Source: Desulfobacter latus (GTDB taxonomy: Bacteria; Desulfobacterota; Desulfobacteria; Desulfobacterales; Desulfobacteraceae). From it: a stretch of DNA of 64,000 bases. The stretch spans positions 62,001 to 126,000 of the forward strand of contig NZ_JACADJ010000003.1 of the NCBI RefSeq assembly GCF_013389365.1, given 5' to 3'. Both the position numbers and the translations under genes were made by a program. Each line of letters starts with the position of its first letter. Position 1 is the first letter of the stretch. The notes under the pieces are model-generated. The model did not search any database. It saw only the letters and a program-made list of their open reading frames with translations, and was not told the origin of the DNA. Of this stretch, positions 44,504-54,384 are shown piece after piece.

Positions 44504-46714
44504 CTAATTGGCGTAAAACTGCTGATAAATGCTGACCGCCTCATCCCGGCCCGGAAAGTCCGAATCGTTTGCCATCACCTTTTTCAAGGCCGCGGCAGCC
44601 GCCTTACGATTTCCCAGTTGATGGCTGACAGCGCCCATATGATAGGCAACGATACCATTGTCCGGCATTTTTTCGTAGGCTTTACTGATATACGTTTCAG
44701 CCTGTTTTACGTCGCCTTTTTTAAACAACGCCCATCCCAGCGTGTCCGCCACCAGGGGAGACCCGGGGTTAAGCTTGTTCGCCTCTTCAGCCAGCTTCAC
44801 GGCCCGGTCCAAACTTTCATCTGTCGGGTTAAAATCAGTCAGATAAGATGCCAGATTGTTCGCCGCCATCCAGGATTTGGGATGAACCGTAAGAATCTGC
44901 TCATAAACCGCCATGGCGCCGGCATAATCTTTGAGCAGCTCATGGGCCTGGGCCAGACCGAACCAGGCAAACCGGTTGTCCGGGGAAACTTCCACCGCTT
45001 CTTTGAATTTCTCAATGGCGGCCTTATACCGCCCTTCCTTCATATACAGCCGGGCAAGGGAGGTGATAAAAACCGATGACTTGCTGTTGGCCTCATACCC
45101 GGCGGTCATCTCTTCAATGGCCTGGTCCAGCTTGTTCTGGCGAGCCAGGGCATTGGCTGTCTTAAGCATCCCTAAGGCCTCGCCCTTTTTCCGGATCTTG
45201 AGCTTATCATACTGGGCCAGGGCATCATCATACCGGTTCATGGCCAGATAAAAATCCCCCAGCCCGGCAATGGCACCCAGGTTGTATGGATCCAGGGAGA
45301 CGATCTCTTTCAAATTCTCCTCGGCCGCCGCCGTATCTTTTTTGGCCAGATTTATCCGGACCATGGCCTGGAGAATACCCGTGGCGTCGGGCTTTTTTTT
45401 CAACGCAGTCTGCAGCACATCCAGGGCCAGATCGAAATCCTTGTTTATTGCATGGGCATTGGCCAATCCCAGATACCCGTCAATATGCTCCGGATAATCA
45501 TTAATGACCGACCGGAACTTGGTCACAGCCCCGGGGCCGTCTCCTTTGGCAAGAAAGATTCTGCCTTTGAGGTAGCGGGCATCTGCATTCTCGGTATCAT
45601 CGGCCAGCACCTGGTCAATCAGCACCTCGGCCTCATCCACCTGTTTCTGGAGCAGTTTAAGCTTACCCAGGCTCAACTTGGCCTTGATCATATCGTTTCG
45701 GGCCGCCTCTTCGCCCAGTGCAATAAATTTTTCGAGCATGGCCTCGGCGTCTTTGATCTTTTTACTTTTCAAATTGATCTCACTGAGTACCGCGTAATAG
45801 GTATACACCTTGGGATGCATGGCCAATCCTTCTTTGATCAGCTTCAGGCCTTCATCTTTAAGTCCGCCCTTCATGAGCAGCACAGCGCCGGCAATCCTGA
45901 GCCTGTCATTTTCAATATTCGTAGTGACTAAATTGTTCACCTGGGACAGGGCCTTTTCCGGCTCTTTTTTTACCAGATAAAGCCAGGCCAGGTTGAGCTT
46001 AATCCCGTCAGTATCCGGAGCCACCGAAACGGCTTTTTGTAAATATTCCTCTACCCGCTCAAGGTCTTTCATGCTGCCGTAGTATTTGGCCAAAGCCAGA
46101 ATCAAAGGCATGGATTCAGGATGGCTTTCAAGCCCTTGCTCAAGGGTTTTCGCCGATGCCTTAACCGCTCCACTCAGTTGTTGGTAAGCGGCGGTCAGCA
46201 AAAAGTATTTATCTGCTTTTCCAGCCGGCCCTCCCAAGCTGTCCAGCACTTTTTTTACTTGAACCGTATCCTTTTGCTGCAGGTAAACGGTGGCTTGCAA
46301 ATACAACGCCTCCGTATTCTCAGGATCCCGGCCCAGCACCTCAGCCACCTGGGCCAGGGACTGATCATACATCTTTGCCCCGGCAAACATCCTGGCCATC
46401 TCCAACCGGGCGTCAATATGATCCGGGTCTAGTTTGACTGCCGTGGCAAACTGCTGAAACGCAGCTTTCGGATTTTTTAACCCCAGGGCAGTTCGCCCCA
46501 GCATATGATGGGCCTGGGCAAATTCAGGATCAATCTGGAGCGCGTTTTTCAGCTCCAGCCTGGCCTTGACAAAATCACCCTGTTCAAAAAAGGCTTTGCC
46601 TTTTTCATAAAAGGCTGTCTTCTTTTCTTCCGGCGTACCGCATGCAACCAACACAAATGCCAACCCAAGCGCCAAAAGACCAAATCGCGTTTTGAAAGAC
46701 TTAGCTGCCATCAT
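44504..46714 (-). CDS. prsT: PEP-CTERM/exosortase-system TPR lipoprotein, PrsT-like
   Basis: A 736-residue exported lipoprotein with a signal peptide and lipobox LAFVLVACG, lipidated at Cys25. It is followed by about 17 TPR repeats (for example FEQGDFVKARLELKNALQID) to the C-terminus, which is usual for the PrsT family of exosortase loci, although members are often longer. It is coupled to the WecA-like gene (ATGA overlap) and is the last gene of the operon, before the terminator. The TPR solenoid suggests a scaffold for polysaccharide export or sorting at the outer membrane. A generic TPR lipoprotein is the alternative; the exosortase context supports PrsT. Confidence 0.82.
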   Translation of the reverse strand: MMAAKSFKTRFGLLALGLAFVLVACGTPEEKKTAFYEKGKAFFEQGDFVKARLELKNALQIDPEFAQAHHMLGRTALGLKNPKAAFQQFATAVKLDPDHIDARLEMARMFAGAKMYDQSLAQVAEVLGRDPENTEALYLQATVYLQQKDTVQVKKVLDSLGGPAGKADKYFLLTAAYQQLSGAVKASAKTLEQGLESHPESMPLILALAKYYGSMKDLERVEEYLQKAVSVAPDTDGIKLNLAWLYLVKKEPEKALSQVNNLVTTNIENDRLRIAGAVLLMKGGLKDEGLKLIKEGLAMHPKVYTYYAVLSEINLKSKKIKDAEAMLEKFIALGEEAARNDMIKAKLSLGKLKLLQKQVDEAEVLIDQVLADDTENADARYLKGRIFLAKGDGPGAVTKFRSVINDYPEHIDGYLGLANAHAINKDFDLALDVLQTALKKKPDATGILQAMVRINLAKKDTAAAEENLKEIVSLDPYNLGAIAGLGDFYLAMNRYDDALAQYDKLKIRKKGEALGMLKTANALARQNKLDQAIEEMTAGYEANSKSSVFITSLARLYMKEGRYKAAIEKFKEAVEVSPDNRFAWFGLAQAHELLKDYAGAMAVYEQILTVHPKSWMAANNLASYLTDFNPTDESLDRAVKLAEEANKLNPGSPLVADTLGWALFKKGDVKQAETYISKAYEKMPDNGIVAYHMGAVSHQLGNRKAAAAALKKVMANDSDFPGRDEAVSIYQQFYAN

Positions 46715-48351
46715 AGAAATCCCCTTGCTGCAATAGTTAAAAAAACAGCCATCAGGCTGACATCGATAAAATTATATTCTTTTCTCAACTCCCCCATAAG
46801 CACATCATAACTGAAAAACAAAATCAAGGACTTGGCAATCATAGCCTTAAGCCCTAAATTTCCCAAATGTATACTGGGCAAATTGGGGAATACAATAATC
46901 ACTACAAAAATAAGAAAATCCAGAGGATTGAACTTAAAGCCCTTGGTTCGCTTGGTCAAATTCAGCACGCCAATCACGCAGAACACCAGCCCGACAAATC
47001 CTATGACATTCAGCATGGCCACTTGTTCCGTCACCCAGTCCGCCACATTCTTATTTGATATATATATCAAAAAAGGAATGGTCAAATAGATCATCGTCCT
47101 TAACAGCATGCCGCGATTTTTAATCCGGAAAAACCGTGTTACCGCAATCAAGGCGGCAAACACGGCCCCGCTTGCTGACAGATAAAAGGGCATCTGCGAC
47201 GGCATCAGGCACTGCAATATCATCATTCCGCTCAGCCCCCATTTCAACATTTTGAAAAAAAATCTAATGGAAAACCGCTCACCTGCCAAGAGGGCCAGTA
47301 CACTGAGTTGCTTCTTCCCTTTGGCAGTTACTTCGCTTCTGAACTTGAAGCCTGTCTGCCTGGCCAAGTGAAATAACAGGATGATAAAGAAAGCCAGTCC
47401 AGAAAAAAGCGCAAGGTTTGTCCAATTTGAGTAAAATCTAAAGAAAAAAGCACAACTGATGAATAAAGCCTGAATCAGATATATCGTCAGAACCGCCTCT
47501 GAATGATACAAGCCCAGCTTCATCAGCCTGTGATGAAAATGATTCTTATCCGGTTTGAACGGCGACCCGCCCTTGGCAATACGTTCAACCATCACCGTTA
47601 ACGTATCCAGGATAGGAAAACCAATTAGAAACAAAGGGGTAATCTGGCTGTAGGGGGTGTTGGCCTGGGTCAGCACCAGGGTAAACACCACACACAAGAA
47701 TCCCAGCATCTGGCTGCCTGTATCCCCCATAAACACCACCGCCGGATGGGTATTGTACCGTAGAAATCCAAGAATTGCACCGGCTACGGCGACGGACATA
47801 ACCGCAATCGTCATATTATCGACCCTGAAAGCAAAAAAACCAATAGCCACAAAACTGAGCATGGAGATTCCGCCTGCCAGCCCGTCCAGTCCGTCAGACA
47901 GGTTGATGGCATTGGTGACCCCGACAATAAACACCAGGGTCAGGGGAAAGGAGATCAACTGGGGCAGATCCATGCCATCCGGCAGCATTTCTCCCAGAGA
48001 ACAGATCCCTACCCCGCCGTACAACATCACCACGAGGCTTGCGGCAATCTGGGCCATCAACTTCTGACTGTATTTGAGGGTCCTGATGTCATCTATAATC
48101 CCGAAGATCACAATAATAGCGCACCCCAGATGGATGGCCCGAACCATATTATCCATAGGCACCCAAATCAGCACAGGCAGAAAAGCCCCAATGGCCATGG
48201 AAATCCCCCCGCTCCTTGGCATGGGCAACAGATGAACTTTTCTTGCATCCGGTTCATCCACCAGGTGCATGCGGAACGCCATTCGCTTAAAAATCGGCAC
48301 AAGCCCGATGGTCACAAACACTGACAAAATAAATGTGGTAAAAAGATGCAT
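46711..48351 (-). CDS. Polyprenyl-phosphate sugar-1-phosphate transferase (WecA/MraY family) with C-terminal membrane extension
   Basis: A 546-residue integral membrane enzyme, expected to start polysaccharide synthesis by moving a sugar-1-phosphate (often HexNAc-1-P) from a UDP-sugar to undecaprenyl phosphate. Family motifs are VDEPDARKVHLLPMPRSGG, TNAINLSDGLDGLAGG (catalytic Asp residues), FMGDTGSQMLGF and the HFHHRLMKLG loop. Ordinary WecA has about 350 residues; this protein has roughly 190 more, mostly extra helices, of unknown role. It lies 3 bases after the exosortase and overlaps prsT. Confidence 0.9.
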   Translation of the reverse strand: MHLFTTFILSVFVTIGLVPIFKRMAFRMHLVDEPDARKVHLLPMPRSGGISMAIGAFLPVLIWVPMDNMVRAIHLGCAIIVIFGIIDDIRTLKYSQKLMAQIAASLVVMLYGGVGICSLGEMLPDGMDLPQLISFPLTLVFIVGVTNAINLSDGLDGLAGGISMLSFVAIGFFAFRVDNMTIAVMSVAVAGAILGFLRYNTHPAVVFMGDTGSQMLGFLCVVFTLVLTQANTPYSQITPLFLIGFPILDTLTVMVERIAKGGSPFKPDKNHFHHRLMKLGLYHSEAVLTIYLIQALFISCAFFFRFYSNWTNLALFSGLAFFIILLFHLARQTGFKFRSEVTAKGKKQLSVLALLAGERFSIRFFFKMLKWGLSGMMILQCLMPSQMPFYLSASGAVFAALIAVTRFFRIKNRGMLLRTMIYLTIPFLIYISNKNVADWVTEQVAMLNVIGFVGLVFCVIGVLNLTKRTKGFKFNPLDFLIFVVIIVFPNLPSIHLGNLGLKAMIAKSLILFFSYDVLMGELRKEYNFIDVSLMAVFLTIAARGFL

Positions 48352-48354
48352 ATT

Positions 48355-49887
48355 TTACTGAGGCAAAAAAGTCTTCAAAACAGGCTGAACATCAGAAATA
48401 AATCCCTGAACCCGCGTCTCAGCATTCTCAATTGTTTCATCCTCATATACCAGGGTAATCACCCGTACCAAAGCGCCATCTGTTCGCTGCCGTGTCAAAG
48501 CATCCCAGAAATTGTAAATCTTCATCTGATATGCATTGGTCAAAATCCGTCCCCGGCTCGGGAACCAATAGTATGAAAGTTGTTTGACAGGCCCCTTCTC
48601 GATCAATGCCCGGTTCACCGGCATGAGTGTCCCATCTTTAAGGGTAAGAGTACTGCTTCCGGCCTGTTTAAAGTTCCATCCCCCTCCCCTGAGGCAGGTA
48701 GCCGGAGAATGGATAGACTCCCCTTTTCTCTGACTTTCGTAATAGGCCACATAAAAATTAACAGCCTTCCCATCCCCCTTGTGATAATCAGCCATGAAAT
48801 AATCACTCAAATCCAGCGTATCAATAAATTTTTGCTCCATGGATTGCTGATCTCCGTTCCACTGCCCAAAGCTTACAGGAAACCTATCAAAAGGCTGGGC
48901 CATGGGGATCGCTTCCCTGAACTCAATTCCCTGAGATAAGCCAAGTGTCACCCCTAACAAAACGACGGAAACAATAAACTGGGGAGATTTCAAAGACCCG
49001 CCTTTATCTTCGCCCGCCTTTTCCTGGGATGCCTTCTGAGCAATGCCGACGTCTCTTTTTTCTCTCTTAGGCTCGGGAAAAATCAATTTCAGAATCCTAA
49101 TTTCAATCAGCAAAATTCCCAGCGTGAACATAAAGATCAGCAATCCTTCAAAATCGTGGAAAACCCCTTCTACTATTTTAGAACCAAATTTTTCAGACAA
49201 GATACCGGTGAGCGCAATTCTAAGGCTGTTGCTGAAGATGGTCAAAGGAATAGAAGAAAAAACAACAATAAATCTTTTCCAAAGGCGGGCAGGATAAAAG
49301 TAAACCACCAAAAGACTTAACACAATCATTGAAAACAAATAACGCAGCCCGGAACAGGCGTCTACCACCTGAAGTTGAGTGAAACCAAGATCAATAACAT
49401 TGCCTTCTCTATAGGCGCTCATGCCATATGTCTGCATCATCAGTACGCCTATCTTTGTTGAAAGAATTTTTAGAGACAAGGTTATTCGACTACTGATAAA
49501 ATTGGGAAGAGGGAACATCGTTAATGTAAAAAACAGGGGAAAGGCAATTGTTTTTACCTTATTAATGCCTACATTGATCCATAAAAGACTGACTACAATC
49601 ACCCAGGAAGATAAGTAGAGCATGAAAAATTCGCCGGCCAGCTCACCCAGCCAATACAGCATAATACCCGGTATCAATAATAAAAAGCCTGCCCAGGAAA
49701 TCCTGGAACAGGTATAATTAAACAGATTCCTTTTTTCCCATATTAGATATGCCACGATAAAAGGAATAAGGATACAGTAAGAGTATTCTCCTTTTGCCCA
49801 GTCTACTTTTAACAACCATGTAAAAGTTGAAAAATAAATAGCAATCAGAATTAAACCATAAATACCAATTTTAAAAAAATTTAACAT
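48355..49887 (-). CDS. xrtD: Exosortase XrtD-type with fused EpsI domain (copy 2)
   Basis: A 510-residue membrane protein. The exosortase half (about 1-290) has eight or so helices and the transpeptidase-like residues: Cys178 in VDACSGLRYL, Arg in SNSLRIALTGIL and His in FHDFEGLLIF. After a charged linker (about 280-300) a further helix leads to the EpsI-type C-terminal domain, with ESIHSPATCLRGGGW. This fusion matches the VPLPA-CTERM exosortase XrtD, which cuts sorting signals from secreted proteins. It lies beside a 527-residue paralogue, and part of the DNA is nearly identical. No VPLPA-CTERM protein was seen in the window. Confidence 0.88.
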   Translation of the reverse strand: MLNFFKIGIYGLILIAIYFSTFTWLLKVDWAKGEYSYCILIPFIVAYLIWEKRNLFNYTCSRISWAGFLLLIPGIMLYWLGELAGEFFMLYLSSWVIVVSLLWINVGINKVKTIAFPLFFTLTMFPLPNFISSRITLSLKILSTKIGVLMMQTYGMSAYREGNVIDLGFTQLQVVDACSGLRYLFSMIVLSLLVVYFYPARLWKRFIVVFSSIPLTIFSNSLRIALTGILSEKFGSKIVEGVFHDFEGLLIFMFTLGILLIEIRILKLIFPEPKREKRDVGIAQKASQEKAGEDKGGSLKSPQFIVSVVLLGVTLGLSQGIEFREAIPMAQPFDRFPVSFGQWNGDQQSMEQKFIDTLDLSDYFMADYHKGDGKAVNFYVAYYESQRKGESIHSPATCLRGGGWNFKQAGSSTLTLKDGTLMPVNRALIEKGPVKQLSYYWFPSRGRILTNAYQMKIYNFWDALTRQRTDGALVRVITLVYEDETIENAETRVQGFISDVQPVLKTFLPQ

Positions 49888-49946
49888 ATTTTGATCGGTC
49901 CGGCATCTGCTGCAAGTTTCTGTTCATTTCGTTCGGTCAAGCCGGA

Positions 49947-51530
49947 TCACTCCGGCAAATAAGTCCTCAACACAGGCTGAACATCAGAAATAAAATCCTG
50001 TATCCGTCTTTCAGCATCCTCAATTGTTTCATTACCATAGATCAGGGTAATCACCCGCACCAAAGCGCCATCTGTCCGCTGCCGTGTCAAAGCATCCCAG
50101 AAATTGTAAATCTTCATCTGATATGCATTGGTCAAAATCCGTCCCCGGAACGGGAACCAGTAATAGGAGAGTTGCGTGACCGGTGCTTTTTCGATCAATG
50201 CCCTTTTTGCGGGGAAAACGGTTCCATCTTCAAGACTGATTTTTTTAACCCCTGCCTGTTTGAATCTCCAGCCACCCCCGGGAAGGCAGGACGCTGGCGA
50301 GTGAATGGATTCCCCTTTTCTTTGACTTTCGTAATAGGCAACATAAAAATTCACGGCTTTGCCTGAGTCGTTTTTATAATCCGCCATAAAATAGTCGGTA
50401 AGGTCTAGTTCTTCGATAAACCGAAGTTCCATGAGCTGCCGATCCCCTTCCCATTCTTTTATCTTTTTCGGAAACTTGTCAAAAGATTTGGTCATGGGTA
50501 TGGCTTCCCTGAATTCAATTCCCTGGGACAGGCCAAGAGTAATTACTAGCAGAACAATAGAAACGATAAACTGGGGAGTTCTCAGGAAAGAGACTTTTCC
50601 TTGAGCCGCCTCCTCTTCAACCTTTTCCTGTTCTTCACCCTCAACCTTATCTGACTTCCTGTGCTTTGGTTCCGGAAAAATCAGCTTTAAGATCCAGATT
50701 TCAAACAGAAGCACCCCAAGGGTGAACATAAAAATCATGAGTCCCTCAAAATCGTGGAAAAAGCCTTCTGTAACTTTGGCTCCAAATCGTTGGGAAAGGA
50801 TCCCGGTCAGTGCAATTCTCAAACTGTTGCTGAATATGGTCAGGGGAATGGAAGAAGCCACCACGATGGCCCGTTTCCAGAATTTTGCCGGATAAAAATA
50901 GACCACCAGAATGCTCAGTACAATCATGGGAAAAAGATACCGCAGGCCCGAGCAGGCGTCCACGACCTGGAGCCGGGTGAATCCAAGGTCAATAACATTA
51001 CCTTCTCTATAAGCGCTCATGCCGTACACCTGCATCATCATGACCCCGATTTTGGAGGAAAGCAGTTTCAACTCCAACGTGATCCGGTTATTGATAAAAT
51101 TGGGCAAAGGAAACATGGAAAGGGAAAAAATCATGGGAAACAAAACAATTTTCAATTTTTTCCATCCAAGGTGAATCCAGCACAAACCAAATACCAGCAT
51201 CCACAAAGAAAAATAGGAAGTAAAATACTCCCCGGCCAGTTCCCCCAGCCAGAACAGACAAAGGCCGGGAATAAACAGGTAGAACCCTTTTTTGCTCGGC
51301 CGGGAAACGGCCGTGTCGATCAATCGGTGCTTTTCCCAGACAAGGTACCCGATGATAAATGGAATGAGAATGCAGTGGGAATAATCATCTTTAACCCAGT
51401 CCCTCAGGACAAGCCACTGCAGAGAAGAATAATAAAGGGCCAGAAGAAGCAGACCATAAAGTCCTGTTAAAATTAAAAAATCCGTCTTCAGGTAAAACGG
51501 ACGGATCGACAAATTTTCAGAAGAAGACAT
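49947..51530 (-). CDS. xrtD: Exosortase XrtD-type with fused EpsI domain (copy 1)
   Basis: A 527-residue paralogue of the neighbour at 48355-49887. Exosortase motifs are VDACSGLRYL (Cys193), SNSLRIALTGIL and FHDFEGLMIF; the linker is rich in Glu and Lys; the EpsI half has ESIHSPASCLPGGGW. Its ATG overlaps the WecG-like stop as TAATG, so it is translationally linked. Sequence agreement along the whole length shows a tandem duplication. Both copies keep the catalytic residues, so both should be active, perhaps on different CTERM signals. Confidence 0.88.
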   Translation of the reverse strand: MSSSENLSIRPFYLKTDFLILTGLYGLLLLALYYSSLQWLVLRDWVKDDYSHCILIPFIIGYLVWEKHRLIDTAVSRPSKKGFYLFIPGLCLFWLGELAGEYFTSYFSLWMLVFGLCWIHLGWKKLKIVLFPMIFSLSMFPLPNFINNRITLELKLLSSKIGVMMMQVYGMSAYREGNVIDLGFTRLQVVDACSGLRYLFPMIVLSILVVYFYPAKFWKRAIVVASSIPLTIFSNSLRIALTGILSQRFGAKVTEGFFHDFEGLMIFMFTLGVLLFEIWILKLIFPEPKHRKSDKVEGEEQEKVEEEAAQGKVSFLRTPQFIVSIVLLVITLGLSQGIEFREAIPMTKSFDKFPKKIKEWEGDRQLMELRFIEELDLTDYFMADYKNDSGKAVNFYVAYYESQRKGESIHSPASCLPGGGWRFKQAGVKKISLEDGTVFPAKRALIEKAPVTQLSYYWFPFRGRILTNAYQMKIYNFWDALTRQRTDGALVRVITLIYGNETIEDAERRIQDFISDVQPVLRTYLPE

Positions 51531-52297
51531 TAGTTCTTATTCCTCTTTGGTTTAAGCATCTCCAGCAGCACCCACCAGAGAAATATCGGTGTTGATTTGA
51601 TATTCCTTTCCCACAGCCGGCGGGGTTCTTTTAAAAACCGGGGCAGCCATTCCAGCCCCAGGTTTATCCAAAATTGGGAGGAACGTTCCTTGGTTCCGGC
51701 ATAAAAATCAAAAACCGCGCCAATGGCTCCGGAAAACGGGACATTAAGCCGGTGCCGGTTCTCATAGATCCATTTTTCCTGCTTGGGGGCAGTCATGCCT
51801 ACCCATAAGATATCAGGTTTGGCTTCATTGACGGCCTTGATCATTTCTGTGTTGTCCTTATCCGAAAAATCAGGTTTGAAAGGCGGGGAATATGTTCCGC
51901 AAACTGTTACATTAGGGCATTCCCTGTTGAGCCGTTCCGTCATTAAACTCAACACCTTTTCACTCGATCCCAAAAAAAAATACCGGATATTACCGGTAGC
52001 ATCAGCCTTTTTGTTACACTCCCGGAAAAAATCACTACCGGCCACTTTTTCGGTCAACGGCAAGTTAAGCAATTTTGCCGCCAAGACTATACCGCTACCA
52101 TCGGGTAAAAGCACATCGGCATTGTGCAGTGCTGATTTGAAAACAGGATCTCTGCCTGCCTTGACCAGGGAGTGGGGATTGGCACAGGCCATGTAGGCCC
52201 CATTTTTACCTGAATATATTGCGTCAAAGACTGCCTCTATGTCGCCAAAACAGCCTTTTGAACTGATTTCGTAATCAAAAATATTGATTTTATTCAT
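51530..52297 (-). CDS. WecG/TagA/CpsF-family glycosyltransferase
   Basis: A 255-residue GT26-type enzyme that transfers a sugar such as ManNAcA or ManNAc onto a lipid-linked acceptor. Family segments are ANPHSLVKAGRDP, VLLPDGSGIVLAAKLL, ILWVGMTAPKQEKWI and GAIGAVFDFYAGTKERS. The ATG has AGGA 6 bases upstream. Next to the exosortase pair and the WecA-like gene, it likely adds the second sugar of the repeat unit. Confidence 0.9.
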   Translation of the reverse strand: MNKINIFDYEISSKGCFGDIEAVFDAIYSGKNGAYMACANPHSLVKAGRDPVFKSALHNADVLLPDGSGIVLAAKLLNLPLTEKVAGSDFFRECNKKADATGNIRYFFLGSSEKVLSLMTERLNRECPNVTVCGTYSPPFKPDFSDKDNTEMIKAVNEAKPDILWVGMTAPKQEKWIYENRHRLNVPFSGAIGAVFDFYAGTKERSSQFWINLGLEWLPRFLKEPRRLWERNIKSTPIFLWWVLLEMLKPKRNKN

Positions 52298-52303
52298 TTT
52301 TTC

Positions 52304-53143
52304 CTAATATGAACCCTTTGCAGGTAATCCATTTTTCTTCCGAATGGATCCGGTGAGATGCTCGTAATAAATTTTTCTAACCATGTAATCAAGATAACTT
52401 TTCAGTGACGTCCTGGATGATTGATTCATTTTAACAAATTTTTCTAAATTGTCAGGCTGTTCCATACCATATTTTTGATTTAACCTAGGAATAATTGAAT
52501 TAGCGGCATATTCATATAAATCAATATCCAGGTAGTTTTTTTCGAGTATTTGATCTTTGTATTTTGAAAAAAGTTCGGTTTTAATATCTTTTGTTTCTGA
52601 TTTTTTAGCCGTATTCTTCTTTTTGTATACAGGGTCAAATTTTAATGGAGAGACAGCCTTTCTAAATCTTAACAAAAAAGTATCAAATTCTTCCACCAGA
52701 CCAATCTGAAACATTTTTTCCGATAAAGTTCTCTTTGCCAGATCAACATCTTCACTTCCTGCAAGTTTTTTGGTCTGAAAATTGTTCAGTTCACTTAATT
52801 TTAGAAATTCCTCAAAATCATCCACCATTTTTTTGGTTTTCACCAGGTAAAAAAACTGGGATAGATAACGGTTTACAGGATTTCTTAAAACTGTAATGAA
52901 TTTGATATTTGGCATCCCCTGAATATCGGAATAGGGAACAACGGAATGGCCGGAGATGCATTGTAAAAAAGGATTAATTTTTTTATATTTTTTGTAATCT
53001 TCTTTAGTAAATACTCTGTTAGATTCCTTATCAAGCGGTCTTACATCAATAAATTTAAAGAAAAAATTTTTTCTTAGAATGTGATTTAATGTTGTACCGG
53101 CAGCTTTTTCTATATGAACAAAAGCAAATAGTGAATCATTCAT
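52304..53143 (-). CDS. Sulfotransferase family protein (2-O-sulfotransferase-like)
   Basis: A 279-residue putative PAPS-dependent sulfotransferase, starting MNDSLFAFVHIEKAAGTTLN. The PAPS 5'-phosphosulfate loop is HIEKAAGTTL, and the 3'-phosphate region is VLRNPVNRYLSQFFYL, as in Golgi-type carbohydrate sulfotransferases. I use the ATG at 53141-53143, which overlaps the stop of the glycosyltransferase upstream as ATGA; the longer frame from 53245 lies inside that gene. The DNA is AT-rich. It probably sulfates a sugar in the polysaccharide repeat. Confidence 0.8.
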   Translation of the reverse strand: MNDSLFAFVHIEKAAGTTLNHILRKNFFFKFIDVRPLDKESNRVFTKEDYKKYKKINPFLQCISGHSVVPYSDIQGMPNIKFITVLRNPVNRYLSQFFYLVKTKKMVDDFEEFLKLSELNNFQTKKLAGSEDVDLAKRTLSEKMFQIGLVEEFDTFLLRFRKAVSPLKFDPVYKKKNTAKKSETKDIKTELFSKYKDQILEKNYLDIDLYEYAANSIIPRLNQKYGMEQPDNLEKFVKMNQSSRTSLKSYLDYMVRKIYYEHLTGSIRKKNGLPAKGSY

Positions 53144-54372
53144 TTTAAAGTTCCAGTAACTTGAGCTTTTGCATGTATTCTGTAAAATTCGTAAACTGGT
53201 GCCAACACTTTTTGTGGCGTATAATGAGTAACTGCTTGACAACATTTTTTTTCACTGTAATTGGATGAATTTTTCAAGCAGTCTAAAATCGCAGCAGACA
53301 GGCTTTCTACAGTCTGCTTTTCTGAAATGTGCCCGTTTTTTCCGGTCTCAACTACTCTTTTGACCTCTCCAACATCCGTAGTCGCCACAGGAATACCGCA
53401 TCCAAGGGCTTCGATAACGCATCTGGGCATTCCCTCGTATCGTGACGATAAAACGAGAAGATCAGAAATCCGTAACAATTCAGCCACCTCAGTATAAGGC
53501 AATATCCCGGTCAGGGAGACATGATCTGTCAGGCCATAATTTGAAATCTCTGTCTCCATCTCTTTGCGAAGCACACCGTCACCGACGGCAACGAGATGAG
53601 CATTAGGGATTGATTTTCTGATTTCCAAAAAGCTTTTAACAAGCAAAGAAGGGTTTTTCTGGTGATCTATTCGTCCTACTGATATAAGGAGCCTGGTGTC
53701 ATCGGCGATTCCGTTCTTCTTTAAAAATAAAGCCTTTCTTTCCTTTTTCATAATAGGATCCAAGGGATAAAAAATCCGGGGATCCATCCAAGTGGGAACG
53801 AAATTAATTTTATCTGCGGCCTTTACATATCTTCGTCTGTAAGTATGAACCGCCTGTTCATGTACGATATTAACCCCAGCAAATCTTGGGATCAGAAAAT
53901 CTTCAAGCTTATAGTATAAAAACGGCGCGTACTTCCAGCGGATGTCCGAATTTCTGCTCTCTATTACCTCCATATTCTGATGAATAAAAACAAGCTTTGA
54001 TTTTTTACTGAATGGAAAGCAAAGAGCCGGTTCTATCCTGTGAAACTGGAGAATATCGTAATCATGTGCCGGCCATTTTAGGGGCAGCGTCAGCATCATG
54101 GTCAATGTGGCAGGGAAAAAAGGCTGTTTTTCCGGATGATTATGTTCAAATAAAGGATAGAAGTCAAATTCAGTGTCCCCCATATTGCATCGTGCCCACT
54201 GCCTTGCGGGATAAGCTGAAGGATTGGTTGTAATTCCAATGATATTGAATGATATATCGTCCGGGGCCCATGAAATTATCCCTTTAATGCATGTATCAAT
54301 CCCCCCGGGAATGACGCCTGTGGGATCTGCAGGATAAACTATACTGACTTTGATTTGGGGTTGTTTTTTCAT
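53140..54372 (-). CDS. Family 4 glycosyltransferase
   Basis: A 410-residue GT-B glycosyltransferase. The N-terminal half begins VSIVYPADPTGVIPGGIDTC; the C-terminal nucleotide-sugar half has LLISVGRIDHQKNPSLLVKS and the EX7E-type stretch LLVLSSRYEGMPRCVIEALG. It is soluble or peripheral. It lies 12 bases after the other GT4 gene and is coupled to the sulfotransferase. Confidence 0.9.
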   Translation of the reverse strand: MKKQPQIKVSIVYPADPTGVIPGGIDTCIKGIISWAPDDISFNIIGITTNPSAYPARQWARCNMGDTEFDFYPLFEHNHPEKQPFFPATLTMMLTLPLKWPAHDYDILQFHRIEPALCFPFSKKSKLVFIHQNMEVIESRNSDIRWKYAPFLYYKLEDFLIPRFAGVNIVHEQAVHTYRRRYVKAADKINFVPTWMDPRIFYPLDPIMKKERKALFLKKNGIADDTRLLISVGRIDHQKNPSLLVKSFLEIRKSIPNAHLVAVGDGVLRKEMETEISNYGLTDHVSLTGILPYTEVAELLRISDLLVLSSRYEGMPRCVIEALGCGIPVATTDVGEVKRVVETGKNGHISEKQTVESLSAAILDCLKNSSNYSEKKCCQAVTHYTPQKVLAPVYEFYRIHAKAQVTGTLK

Positions 54373-54384
54373 ATTTATGCGATC

